NCBI GenBank assembly: GCA_027002315.1 | Contig: JALWZV010000008.1 | Coordinates: 1-8,483, forward strand | Length of the DNA stretch: 8,483 nucleotides | Source of the DNA: Candidatus Roizmanbacteria bacterium | GTDB taxonomy: Bacteria; Patescibacteriota; Microgenomatia; UBA1406; GWC2-37-13 | Direction: 5' to 3' | In this document: piece after piece, positions 1-6,698 of the stretch | How the letters are laid out: each line of letters begins with the position of its first letter | Numbering within the stretch: position 1 is the stretch's first letter | Position numbers and translations under genes: made by a program | Notes under the pieces: model-generated | Told to the model about the DNA's origin: nothing | Database searches by the model: none | What the model saw: the letters and a program-made list of their open reading frames with translations, nothing else

Positions 1-1
1 A

Positions 2-112
2 GAATTAAAAGAAGAATTATTACAGTATCTGTATTACTATAACACTATGAGACCACATCAGGGAATAAAGAACAAGACACCAGTTGAGTTTAGAAAATCA
101 TTACCGAATTAG
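2..112 (+). CDS. C-terminal end of an rve/DDE integrase-type transposase (partial at left edge)
   Basis: The open frame from the window edge encodes 36 residues and ends in TAG. It contains YYYNTMRPHQGIKNKTPVEF, the signature of the last part of the retroviral-integrase-like catalytic domain in IS3/IS481-type transposases (tyrosines, then N-x-x-RPHQ, then TPxE/F). In this family the domain carries out DDE strand transfer; the catalytic D and most of the fold lie outside the window, so intactness cannot be judged. The stop overlaps by 4 bp the stop of the convergent minus-strand gene. I cannot recognise a terminal inverted repeat just downstream, where an IS3-like element would normally end. 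This may therefore be a degraded or domesticated copy, or the element's end may lie inside the neighbour. The family is fairly certain; the exact IS group is not. Confidence 0.8.
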   Translation, partial: ELKEELLQYLYYYNTMRPHQGIKNKTPVEFRKSLPN

Positions 113-1767
113 TTAACATTTACAGCAGGTTTTAGGGCGTATCTAACTGCACCCATGAAAAAAGATGCTAGAGTACAGTTTTTTCCATCAAATTGAATGA
201 CCTGTTTTAAGTTATCAGCTACAGGTTCTGGCAGATTTAGATTATTTAGAGTTAAATCATATGTTCCTCTCATTATCATAGAATCAGTGTTTTCTGATGC
301 AAAATAACCGTAACCTGATTCCTCGAACAGATGATACATATAATTATAATAAAGCCACTCTGTTGATATAGAATACTCAGGCACTTTTATATTGCTTTGT
401 CTGTCTTCTGTATAATAATACTGAGTATATTCTTCTCCATCGATAACAACGACATCTTTTTTAATTCTTCCTGATTCTATTCCTTCTTGTAAATATTGCT
501 GACGGTACTCTTGAAAACTGAGATAAGATTTAAACGGTTTCCATATTTCTTCATGTTTTTGAGGATTATAGTAAACAAAACCATATCTATCATTTCTCAC
601 CTCTATTTTTAAAAGTAGTAACTGGTGGACTGCATTTATATCTCTCAGAAATACAAGAGGTAAGTTATATGTGTTTGCCAAAAGATTCATGTCTGCTGAC
701 ATAAACCAGTCATTTTCTATGCTTCTTTCAACGTCTTGTGTATTTAATGGAAGGGTTGTCCCCATCCCAATTTCAGGGTCCCTAATCGTTATTTCACTTT
801 GTCTTGAGACAAATATATTTTTTCTATAGATATCTTTCAGTCTGTTGCGTACCTTTTGGTAAAATGAGCTGGCTATATTAGGTAAATCTTCATAAAAATT
901 TACTGTATCGTGGGTTTCTGGACTTTCTTTGAGAGATTGCTTTCTGTCTTTCGTCCTTGGTTTTTGGTGAGGCTTAACTGGTTTCGGTGTGTGGGGCGAT
1001 GAAGTAACTGTAAGTTGTTTATCAATAAGGTAAGCAAGCAGTTCTTTTTCATGGGTGTTGAGTCTGTTTACACGTGACCTTGAGTTTTCCTCAGCATTTG
1101 CTTCGTCAATAAACTGAGATGAGTTATTTACAACTCTTGCCTCAGCGGATATAGCTTGAGAAATAAGCTCTGCTAAAAACGTTTCCTTTTGTGTATCATT
1201 AATCTCGACTCCAAATATGGTAGATAACCACTGAATAGAGGAGAGATCACTTTTAAGTCTGTCATAATTTATGCTTCCGTCACCATCTTTATATGAGGAG
1301 ATGACATCTTGTTTGAACTTGGAGAATCCTCCAGTATGACCGTCTTCGTCTGGCTTGAAATATCTATCGTATAATATTTGAGCCTGGGAATTATCAAAGT
1401 TACTTACATTAATTTCAAGAGTGCCAAAAAAAGAACGCAACCCTTGGACAACTCTTTTGTTTTCAGTATTAGAAATGCGGTTTGTAATGTCTCTTTTCCA
1501 GAGTTCTGTTTGCTCACTCGAGTTATTGTTTACTTCTCCCGTTTCTACTTTTTTTCTCCAGTACTCATCTCTCAGTCTTGTTGATTTATCATCAATTTTT
1601 TGAGCAACATCAGGGCTTACGTTTGGTGTAAGAACCCTTATCTCTCCTACTTCTACGCTTGGATTTAGATAATCGTTTCCTATAAGCAGCCTTGCTTGTA
1701 GCCCAGTGAGCTCTTTAAAGGTTGACAGGCGCTCTGGATGTCGTATATTTTCTGATTGTTCAGGCAT
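109..1767 (-). CDS. Orphan protein with putative Ulp1/SENP-like (C48, CE-clan) cysteine protease domain
   Basis: I do not recognise the full-length protein (552 aa from this start). The C-terminal half carries the ordered signature of Ulp1/adenain-type thiol proteases. A segment around residues 345-365 (DVERSIENDWFMSADMNLL) resembles the 'W-L-N-D-x-x-I-N' entry motif. H381 in VHQLLLLKIEV is followed by a strand ending YYN401P, in the place of the family's H-W-S-L-V-V-I-D...Y-L-D. Then Q525 and C531 occur in QFDGKNCTLASFF, with the Q-x5-C spacing of SENPs (Q-x-N-G-x-D-C). Asn stands where Asp/Glu is usual, and about 80 residues are inserted between N401 and Q525. The N-terminal ~250 residues are polar and unrecognised. 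A Pro/Lys-rich linker (about 256-280) separates the halves. No signal peptide or membrane helix is seen. An in-frame ATG at 1797 would add ten residues, but a good -10 box lies inside that extension, six bases before the ATG at 1767. In this family the activity would be cleavage or deconjugation of a protein; the substrate is unknown. Confidence 0.5.
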   Translation of the reverse strand: MPEQSENIRHPERLSTFKELTGLQARLLIGNDYLNPSVEVGEIRVLTPNVSPDVAQKIDDKSTRLRDEYWRKKVETGEVNNNSSEQTELWKRDITNRISNTENKRVVQGLRSFFGTLEINVSNFDNSQAQILYDRYFKPDEDGHTGGFSKFKQDVISSYKDGDGSINYDRLKSDLSSIQWLSTIFGVEINDTQKETFLAELISQAISAEARVVNNSSQFIDEANAEENSRSRVNRLNTHEKELLAYLIDKQLTVTSSPHTPKPVKPHQKPRTKDRKQSLKESPETHDTVNFYEDLPNIASSFYQKVRNRLKDIYRKNIFVSRQSEITIRDPEIGMGTTLPLNTQDVERSIENDWFMSADMNLLANTYNLPLVFLRDINAVHQLLLLKIEVRNDRYGFVYYNPQKHEEIWKPFKSYLSFQEYRQQYLQEGIESGRIKKDVVVIDGEEYTQYYYTEDRQSNIKVPEYSISTEWLYYNYMYHLFEESGYGYFASENTDSMIMRGTYDLTLNNLNLPEPVADNLKQVIQFDGKNCTLASFFMGAVRYALKPAVNVN

Positions 1768-1773
1768 GTAGTT

Positions 1774-1802
1774 ATTATACAAAAAAATATAACCCATGTT
1801 AT
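1774..1802 (-). promoter_or_regulatory. Promoter for the minus-strand protease-like gene, probably leaderless
   Basis: On the minus strand a perfect TATAAT (1779-1774) lies 17 bp after ATAACA (1802-1797), a 4/6 match to the -35 consensus. Only six bases separate the -10 box from the ATG at 1767, so transcription would start at or next to the start codon. This favours the shorter start over the ATG at 1797, whose first codons would contain the promoter. Confidence 0.5.
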
Positions 1803-1817
1803 ACTATATCCTATAGT
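1789..1817 (+). promoter_or_regulatory. Candidate promoter for the ART-HD gene (weak)
   Basis: Upstream of the ATG at 1833 are two -10-like boxes, TATAGT (1812-1817) and TATACT (1800-1805), each 5/6. Neither has a strong -35; ATAACC (1789-1794), 17 bp before the first, is the best partner at 3/6. The region overlaps the opposing promoter of the minus-strand gene, so the two genes probably share a compact divergent control region. The true start site is ambiguous. Confidence 0.3.
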
Positions 1818-1832
1818 TTATATGTTTTGATT

Positions 1833-3527
1833 ATGTTAGAGTTTTGTAGAGATAGTTACAACAGAGGAGTAAATAGATTAAAGGAGGGTGTTCAAACACA
1901 AGAAGGAAGATATGTTTTAAGAAGATTGCCAAAAAATTTTATCAATGCTATTCAAGTTGAAAACTCACCAGAGTTTCAACAGGCACTACCTCATGTAGAA
2001 GAAGTGTTTGGCAAAACTCATTTTTGGCATGGAATAGGTAGATACCAGTACGACGATGAAGGAAATATTATTGATGTTTTGGGATTGTTAATAGAGAAAG
2101 GAGGTTTGCAGCCCAGATACGATGATTTACATATAAGCAAAGGACCAATGAATTCTATATCTGCTTCTTTAAGTCGAATGTATGCTGCTTTATACGCAAA
2201 ACGTCATTTTTACGCAAAGTTTCCTGAAAAACCGATGTTGTCCAATCAACTCGGAAAACCTATAAGATGGGTAGCTTATTTTTTGGGACGATTTGAGGTA
2301 GATTTAATGCTTCTTGCAATTTCTAAGATACGAAGGAGAGATGTAAGTTTTGGGAGAGGAGTAAGTCTTTTAAAGCGTGAGATATTGAAGTCTGGAGAAG
2401 AAACCAGTATAAGACAATGGAAGAGAAGATCAAATAGTCAAGCTAATAGATTTAATGTGGTTCGATCTTTTCTTTATGGATCCGATATAAAAGACAATTA
2501 CCCAATGTTGTTTGGCATTGGAAAAGTTGATCAAGGAAGCATAATTCCATATGGAAGAGATGAGGTCAGATTTATAAGTCCAATTCAATGGGAAGATATT
2601 ACTTACATTGAAGTACCATTGCAAAATATTGAAGAAACACGGCAAGTATTTGAAGAAGCTGGGATCGATGTACCTATTGTTCCTATGGAGTATGCGGAAA
2701 ACTATTGCAGGAGGTTTTCTTTTTCACAGTTGGTTAAAGGAGAACCTCTTAAGAAAGAAGATGCTCAAGAGACAGGTTGGATAACAGCAGAGGTTTTGGA
2801 AAAACTGCCTCAAGCTAAACAAACGGTATCTATATTAAAAAAATATGTTCCAAAAGCTTCGTGGTTCACCAAAGAAAGAATGGCGTTTGACGAGATACAT
2901 GGCATAGGACATCATGCAAGGGTTATCATTTGGACAGAGGCTATAGCTCAGAAATTAATAGAAAACGGTAAAACTGCTGAGGATGATTTTAACAAAGATA
3001 TTTTAAGGTTGACTGCCTCCGTTCATGACATAAGAAGAAGGCATAACGGCTTTGATAAGGGGCACGGTTTCAGAGTAGCTGCGTGGGTTGAGGAAAATTT
3101 CCAGGAGATAGGCGATGATTTATCTCAAGATGATATTCCAGTAATTCAGTTTGTCCTTGCTTGTCATGATGTAAACATAAATAATAATACTCTTTTGCAG
3201 GAAATGGCAGAGAAATTCGGTCTTGATGAGACAAGAAAAGATGAGGCCATGTTTTACCTTAAAGTTTTAAAAGACGCAGATGCTCTCGAGAGATTAAGGT
3301 TGGCTTACTGGTTTCAAAGACGCCACATTCCTTTGACAAACAAACTAAAGAAGAAAATAGGATTAGATGTGAAATATCTTAACTTTGATGTGTCAAGGGA
3401 GATGGTTCCCGTTGCTCGAGAATTAATATATTTGAGTTTAGATGATAAAGATAGATATAAAAGTGGTCAGGCAGACTCTGTTTTTACCTCAGCAGTTTTG
3501 TTGAATGTATTAAAAGATAAAAGATGA
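1833..3527 (+). CDS. Two-domain protein: putative ADP-ribosyltransferase-like region plus HD phosphohydrolase domain
   Basis: The protein has 564 aa from ATG 1833. The frame is open further upstream to 1722, but that stretch runs antisense through the neighbouring coding region and its promoter, so the first ATG after the divergent promoter was chosen. The C-terminal part (about 350-500) is a HD-superfamily metal-dependent phosphohydrolase: H360 in HHARV, H398-D399 in SVHDIRRR, further H411 and H445, and D481/D483 in LKDADALERLR, the usual H...HD...H...D order. HD enzymes hydrolyse phosphoester bonds, often in nucleotides; the substrate is unknown. The N-terminal region recalls ADP-ribosyltransferase folds: H66 in FWHGIGRYQY, a hydrophobic helix ending in EKGGLQP, S108-I-S110 followed by RMYAALYA, and E244 in RDEVRFISPI before a strand ITYIEVP. 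That part is my inference and would imply NAD use. Residues about 165-220 are very basic. No signal peptide or membrane segment is seen. The HD call is firm; the ART call is tentative. Confidence 0.7.
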   Translation: MLEFCRDSYNRGVNRLKEGVQTQEGRYVLRRLPKNFINAIQVENSPEFQQALPHVEEVFGKTHFWHGIGRYQYDDEGNIIDVLGLLIEKGGLQPRYDDLHISKGPMNSISASLSRMYAALYAKRHFYAKFPEKPMLSNQLGKPIRWVAYFLGRFEVDLMLLAISKIRRRDVSFGRGVSLLKREILKSGEETSIRQWKRRSNSQANRFNVVRSFLYGSDIKDNYPMLFGIGKVDQGSIIPYGRDEVRFISPIQWEDITYIEVPLQNIEETRQVFEEAGIDVPIVPMEYAENYCRRFSFSQLVKGEPLKKEDAQETGWITAEVLEKLPQAKQTVSILKKYVPKASWFTKERMAFDEIHGIGHHARVIIWTEAIAQKLIENGKTAEDDFNKDILRLTASVHDIRRRHNGFDKGHGFRVAAWVEENFQEIGDDLSQDDIPVIQFVLACHDVNINNNTLLQEMAEKFGLDETRKDEAMFYLKVLKDADALERLRLAYWFQRRHIPLTNKLKKKIGLDVKYLNFDVSREMVPVARELIYLSLDDKDRYKSGQADSVFTSAVLLNVLKDKR

Positions 3528-3560
3528 GCAGACAATCTAGTTATTAAGTTTACCACATGC

Positions 3561-3573
3561 AACCTACGAGGTT
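3561..3573 (+). repeat. Palindromic repeat copy 1 (AACCT-ACG-AGGTT)
   Basis: AACCT and AGGTT form a 5-bp stem around an ACG triplet. It is the first of three copies between the HD gene and the epimerase gene. The left flank CCACATGC is only loosely like the TAGCCA tag before copies 2 and 3. No T-run follows, so it is not an obvious terminator. Confidence 0.7.
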
Positions 3574-3593
3574 AAATTCGACCGATTAGGATA

Positions 3594-3607
3594 GGCTAAA
3601 AATAGCC
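3594..3607 (+). repeat. Small hairpin GGCTA-AAAA-TAGCC
   Basis: This is a perfect 5-bp inverted repeat around four A residues. Its right arm (TAGCC, 3603-3607) is also the conserved tag preceding palindrome copy 2, so it may belong to the same repeat unit. No T-run follows it, so an intrinsic terminator is unlikely. Confidence 0.4.
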
Positions 3608-3628
3608 AATTCAACCTACGAGGTTAAA
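3603..3628 (+). repeat. Palindromic repeat copy 2 with TAGCCA tag
   Basis: The tag TAGCCA is followed by ATTCAACCT, the triplet ACG, and AGGTTAAA. The arms pair over eight positions with one mismatch. The tag and core match copy 3 except for the loop triplet and a two-base difference in tag spacing. Confidence 0.75.
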
Positions 3629-3653
3629 CAGGTCACTTTTAGCTTATTATGTA

Positions 3654-3681
3654 TAGCCATATTCAACCTCGTAGGTTGAAT
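3654..3681 (+). repeat. Palindromic repeat copy 3, perfect 9-bp stem, loop inverted
   Basis: The tag TAGCCAT is followed by ATTCAACCT, the triplet CGT, and AGGTTGAAT, a perfect 9-bp inverted repeat. The central triplet is the reverse complement of that in copies 1 and 2, yet the TAGCCA tag keeps the same orientation. It lies just upstream of the epimerase promoter, overlapping nothing else, and has no T-run that would make it a terminator. Confidence 0.8.
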
Positions 3682-3691
3682 GGAGTGTCTC

Positions 3692-3720
3692 TTGTTTTGG
3701 AAAAAGATATGCGTTATAAT
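3692..3720 (+). promoter_or_regulatory. Promoter of the epimerase gene, leaderless or nearly so
   Basis: TTGTTT (3692-3697) and a perfect TATAAT (3715-3720) are separated by 17 bp. The ATG at 3729 comes eight bases after the -10 box, so the mRNA would begin at or within a couple of bases of the start codon. No Shine-Dalgarno sequence is present. The layout matches the promoter of the minus-strand protease-like gene. Confidence 0.7.
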
Positions 3721-3728
3721 ACGTTTCA

Positions 3729-4769
3729 ATGAAAATTCTTATCACTGGTGGAGCAGGATTTTTAGGCTATCACCTCGCGCGCTACTTAGACAAAAAGGGA
3801 TACGAACTAATTCTAAACGACATTCACGAGTTTGATAAGTCAGAGTATCCGGGTGAGTATAAACTTATTTTGGCCGATGTTAGAGATAAGAAAAAAATGG
3901 ACGATTTGATATCTCAGGTTGATATAGTAATCCACGCTGCTGCTGCTTTACCTCTTGCCAAGCCGGATGAGATAAAAACAACCACAGTAAACGGCACAAA
4001 AAACGTTTTGAGTTTGAGTTTAAAACACAAGATTAAAAGAGTTATTTACATCTCATCGACTGCAGTTTATGGAGTTCCGGAAGTGCATCCTATCTATGAA
4101 CATGACAAGCTGGTTGGAGTGGGTCCTTACGGTGAGGCCAAGATCGAGGCAGAAAGACTTTGCAGACAGTATCTTAAAAAAGGGCTCAATGTAACAATTA
4201 TTAGACCAAAAACATTTGTTGGAACAGGCAGGCTGGGTGTGTTTGAGATTTTATTTGATTGGATACATGATAATAAAAAGATACCTGTTATAGGCAATGG
4301 TAAAAATAGATACCAATTGATGGACGTTGATGACTTAGTTGAGGCGATTTACCTTTTTACTTTAAAAAATTCTAAAAAGTATAATGATGTGTTTAATATT
4401 GGAGCAGAAAAATTTAGGACGGTTAAGGAAGACCTGGAAGATATGTTTAGAGAGGTTGGGTCAAGGTCACGAGTTTTACCAATCCCTTCTTGGTTGGTTA
4501 AAACACCTTTAAGAATTTTAGAGAAGCTTCATCTTTCGCCTTTATACCAGTGGGTTTATGATACAGCTGATAAAGACTCGTTTGTATCAATAGACAAGAT
4601 AAAAAAGACGCTTCGTTGGAGACCAAAGTACTCAAACACAAAGGCTTTGGTCAAGGCATATAGGTGGTATAAAAAACACTACAAACAAATCAAGTCAAAA
4701 AAATCCGGGATTACTCACACCGTCGGTTGGAAACAGGGGGCTCTCGGTTTAGTTAAAAAGTTTATGTAA
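3729..4769 (+). CDS. NAD-dependent epimerase/dehydratase, extended SDR family
   Basis: The 346-aa protein begins with the Rossmann motif TGGAGFLG (G7, G10, G13) and has an acidic residue (D31, in LND) at the end of the second strand, which favours NAD over NADP. The D50-V51 pair after LILA fits the adenine-binding position. The catalytic triad of extended SDRs is visible: T111 in YISSTAVYG and Y134/K138 in GPYGEAK. RPKTFVGTGR (159-168) and YQLMDVDDLVEAI (195-207) match the substrate-side motifs of nucleotide-sugar epimerases and dehydratases. Such enzymes modify the sugar of an NDP-sugar in the cytoplasm, usually for surface polysaccharide or glycan synthesis; the exact substrate cannot be read. 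The last 60 residues are very basic and end THTVGWKQGALGLVKKFM, a tail some family members carry. It has its own promoter and probably co-transcribes the next gene, 12 bp downstream. Confidence 0.85.
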   Translation: MKILITGGAGFLGYHLARYLDKKGYELILNDIHEFDKSEYPGEYKLILADVRDKKKMDDLISQVDIVIHAAAALPLAKPDEIKTTTVNGTKNVLSLSLKHKIKRVIYISSTAVYGVPEVHPIYEHDKLVGVGPYGEAKIEAERLCRQYLKKGLNVTIIRPKTFVGTGRLGVFEILFDWIHDNKKIPVIGNGKNRYQLMDVDDLVEAIYLFTLKNSKKYNDVFNIGAEKFRTVKEDLEDMFREVGSRSRVLPIPSWLVKTPLRILEKLHLSPLYQWVYDTADKDSFVSIDKIKKTLRWRPKYSNTKALVKAYRWYKKHYKQIKSKKSGITHTVGWKQGALGLVKKFM

Positions 4770-4781
4770 AATATTTTATTT

Positions 4782-6011
4782 ATGGAAACAAGTGAAACAA
4801 CACCGTTATATGAGATTATAAATAGTGTCGATTTAGGCGCTGATGAGTTATATATTATTGGAGGAAGAGAAGAAACAGTTTCAGTTCACGATCCAACAAA
4901 ACCTAAAGGAGAGGATTGGCGTGAAGGAGATAATTTTGCTGTTTTGCCAAATGAGCTGACAAATTCTCTACCCGGAAGTGTTCTTTTGGCAGATGAGTTT
5001 GTTACGAGATTGGGCGAACAGGAAAGCATAACACAAGAGTTAGAAGGGAATTATGAGTATGATAAAGAAAAAGGAGCAGTTCTTGAGCACGAAGAGGATA
5101 ACTTTAAGCTAAAAGTTTATAATGGATCGACAAACGCTAATGCTCTTCGTTTGTCAGAGTTAGCTATTAAAGATTTCGAAGAAGACCAAGTTCGGGCCGA
5201 TTATCAAAGAACTGCCTCTCAGATAGCGGAACCTGTTTTAAAAGATAAAAGTGAATACGATGCTCGTATTGTTGAGGATGTGATTGCCTCAGGTGAGACA
5301 ATAGCGGGAGTCTTAGCTGTTTTAAAGCAAAAAGGAAAACTAAAGGTAAAAGATGAGTTAGCTATGGAGCAAGAAGAAGAGTCAAAGAAGAGATTAACAG
5401 TAAGGATTGATGTTATCTCGGCCACCACCCAAGGTCTTTTGGTTTTGAGAAAATTTGCCAAAGACAACGGAATTACGCTGGATATAAGAGTAGGGTACTT
5501 GGCTTATGGATTGTCTGAGGGAATAAAGATTGAAGGGTCTACAGCAAGACAGCACGCCAATTATGTTACTTATCCAAAGGAGTTTTTGGAGAGAATGGAC
5601 AAGACAACAAGACAAAAGCTGGAGAACTTAAAAAGCAATGACGGCAACGTTTATGTTGTTGGAGATATGGGCGATGCCTTTAAAAGTTTACCTGATGAGT
5701 TTGATGAAAAGTGCCCTTGGAATAAATTTAGACATGATGATGAGCATGGTAGTAAAAGTAATGATGTTCCTGAAGCCTCAAGAAAACCGGAAGAAAGATA
5801 CAAAGCTACAACTTACTATTTTGCCAATGGCGGATATTTTATGAGGGCGTTGATGAGATTGTGGGGATTGGACATAGATGAAGAAGAGATAATGTTATCT
5901 GCTAAACGTGTTTGGACTGATGAAGATATTAAGGTTGATGAAACGGTTTTTGATGGTACGGCTGGGTCATATGGTGTACTGGTTAAAGAGTTGAAAGAAG
6001 AGTCAGATTGA
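4782..6011 (+). CDS. Orphan protein with a phosphoribosyltransferase-type PRPP-binding motif
   Basis: I do not recognise this 409-aa family. RIVEDVIASGETIAGVL (residues 162-178) matches the PRPP loop of type I phosphoribosyltransferases (two acidic residues, then a small-residue loop ending G-x-T). The downstream strand VRIDVISATTQGLLVLRKF (207-225) and ITLDIRVGYLAYGL (231-244) could continue the alpha/beta core. A charged stretch (about 184-204) interrupts this core. The first 140 residues are acidic and unlike any known PRTase hood. The C-terminal third has VYVVGDMGDAF (290-300), a His/Asp/Glu patch (HDDEH, 318-322) and FANGGYFMRALMRLWGL, none of which I can assign. If it is a true PRTase it would transfer a 5-phosphoribosyl group to or from an unknown base; a regulatory or non-catalytic PRTase fold is equally possible. 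The start follows the epimerase gene by 12 bp without a Shine-Dalgarno site. The 3' end overlaps the convergent dipeptidase gene by 9 bp. Confidence 0.6.
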   Translation: METSETTPLYEIINSVDLGADELYIIGGREETVSVHDPTKPKGEDWREGDNFAVLPNELTNSLPGSVLLADEFVTRLGEQESITQELEGNYEYDKEKGAVLEHEEDNFKLKVYNGSTNANALRLSELAIKDFEEDQVRADYQRTASQIAEPVLKDKSEYDARIVEDVIASGETIAGVLAVLKQKGKLKVKDELAMEQEEESKKRLTVRIDVISATTQGLLVLRKFAKDNGITLDIRVGYLAYGLSEGIKIEGSTARQHANYVTYPKEFLERMDKTTRQKLENLKSNDGNVYVVGDMGDAFKSLPDEFDEKCPWNKFRHDDEHGSKSNDVPEASRKPEERYKATTYYFANGGYFMRALMRLWGLDIDEEEIMLSAKRVWTDEDIKVDETVFDGTAGSYGVLVKELKEESD

Positions 6012-6698
6012 TCTATCATCGAGTAACTGATTGTAGATAGCAAATGATTTCTTATAGTAAAAAGACCACTCGCGGTCTCCGTAAGAAAAGTGCCACCACT
6101 CACCATCGAAGGGAGCAAACCCTGTTTCCATCATAATATTTCTTAGTAAGAGCCTGTTTTCTTTAGCATTATTTTTTACTTCAGGTGAAAAGACATAGTG
6201 TTTTTTATTACTGTAACCATATATCTTTGACCCAAAATCTATTATTTTCTTTGTTTTTTGATTGATAATTACGATATCAACAGCTCCTCCGGTAGGATGA
6301 CCTGACACTTCTGGAACAGCTATCATACGATGAACAGCTTCGTATAATTCTGTTTGGGGTAAATCTTTATTTTTTCGCCTAATCTTTTTTAAGATATAGC
6401 GAAATCGTTTTCTCTGAATTTTTAAACTCCTATATCCATAGGTAACAAAGAGAGAGTATTTATTATTAAGTCTTTGTAGCTTATTCTGAGCCTTGATTAG
6501 TCTTTCATAAACCTGTTTTCTAACATACATTTTTCCTCCTGTTATTTTTTTCATTTCTTCTCCATTTTTCAAGTAATTATTAGGAATAATATTATTGTCA
6601 ATTATTACAAGGTTTTCTTGACAATCTTTCACCTTAATTTTTAGTAAGTCCTGATATCTAACCATTTTTTTCTCAAGCTCTGAGTATAGATCTTTCAT
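6003..6698 (-). CDS. D-alanyl-D-alanine dipeptidase, VanX/DdpX type (peptidase M15D)
   Basis: The 231-aa protein carries all the key M15D residues. R90 in YGYRSLKIQ corresponds to the transition-state Arg. H134 and D141 in SGHPTGGAVD are zinc ligands with the seven-residue spacing of VanX. E200 (general base) and H203 (third ligand) lie in GEWWHF. IDFGSKI (152-158) and NRLLLRNIMMETGF (181-194) match further family motifs. The enzyme hydrolyses the D-Ala-D-Ala dipeptide in the cytoplasm, either for cell-wall recycling or, in vancomycin-resistant organisms, to deplete the D-Ala-D-Ala precursor. No vanH/vanA-type ligase is nearby, so resistance is not implied. No signal peptide is present. The N-terminal 60 residues are longer and more basic than in VanX. 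Its ATG overlaps the TGA of the preceding gene (ATGA), so it is probably translated by coupling from that gene. Confidence 0.85.
   Translation of the reverse strand: MKDLYSELEKKMVRYQDLLKIKVKDCQENLVIIDNNIIPNNYLKNGEEMKKITGGKMYVRKQVYERLIKAQNKLQRLNNKYSLFVTYGYRSLKIQRKRFRYILKKIRRKNKDLPQTELYEAVHRMIAVPEVSGHPTGGAVDIVIINQKTKKIIDFGSKIYGYSNKKHYVFSPEVKNNAKENRLLLRNIMMETGFAPFDGEWWHFSYGDREWSFYYKKSFAIYNQLLDDRSI

Noticed and set aside
1226..1260. EF-hand-like loop (DGDGSINYD) in the protease-like protein.
   Set aside because: Loop positions 1 and 12 are Tyr and Arg rather than Asp and Glu, and there is no paired second loop, so calcium binding is not supported.
1722..1832. Upstream extension of the ART-HD reading frame.
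   Set aside because: It runs antisense through the start of the minus-strand gene and both promoters; the ATG at 1833 is a better start.
1878..1887. Strong Shine-Dalgarno-like AAAGGAGGG.
   Set aside because: It lies inside the ART-HD coding sequence with no start codon at useful distance in any frame.
3561..3681. Palindromes as a CRISPR array or as terminators of the HD gene.
   Set aside because: Spacing is irregular, units differ in loop orientation, there are no uniform spacers or cas genes, and no T-run follows any stem.
6003..6698. Vancomycin-resistance cassette suggested by the VanX-like gene.
   Set aside because: No vanH, D-Ala-D-Lac ligase or VanRS two-component genes are present, and VanX-like enzymes also serve ordinary peptide recycling.
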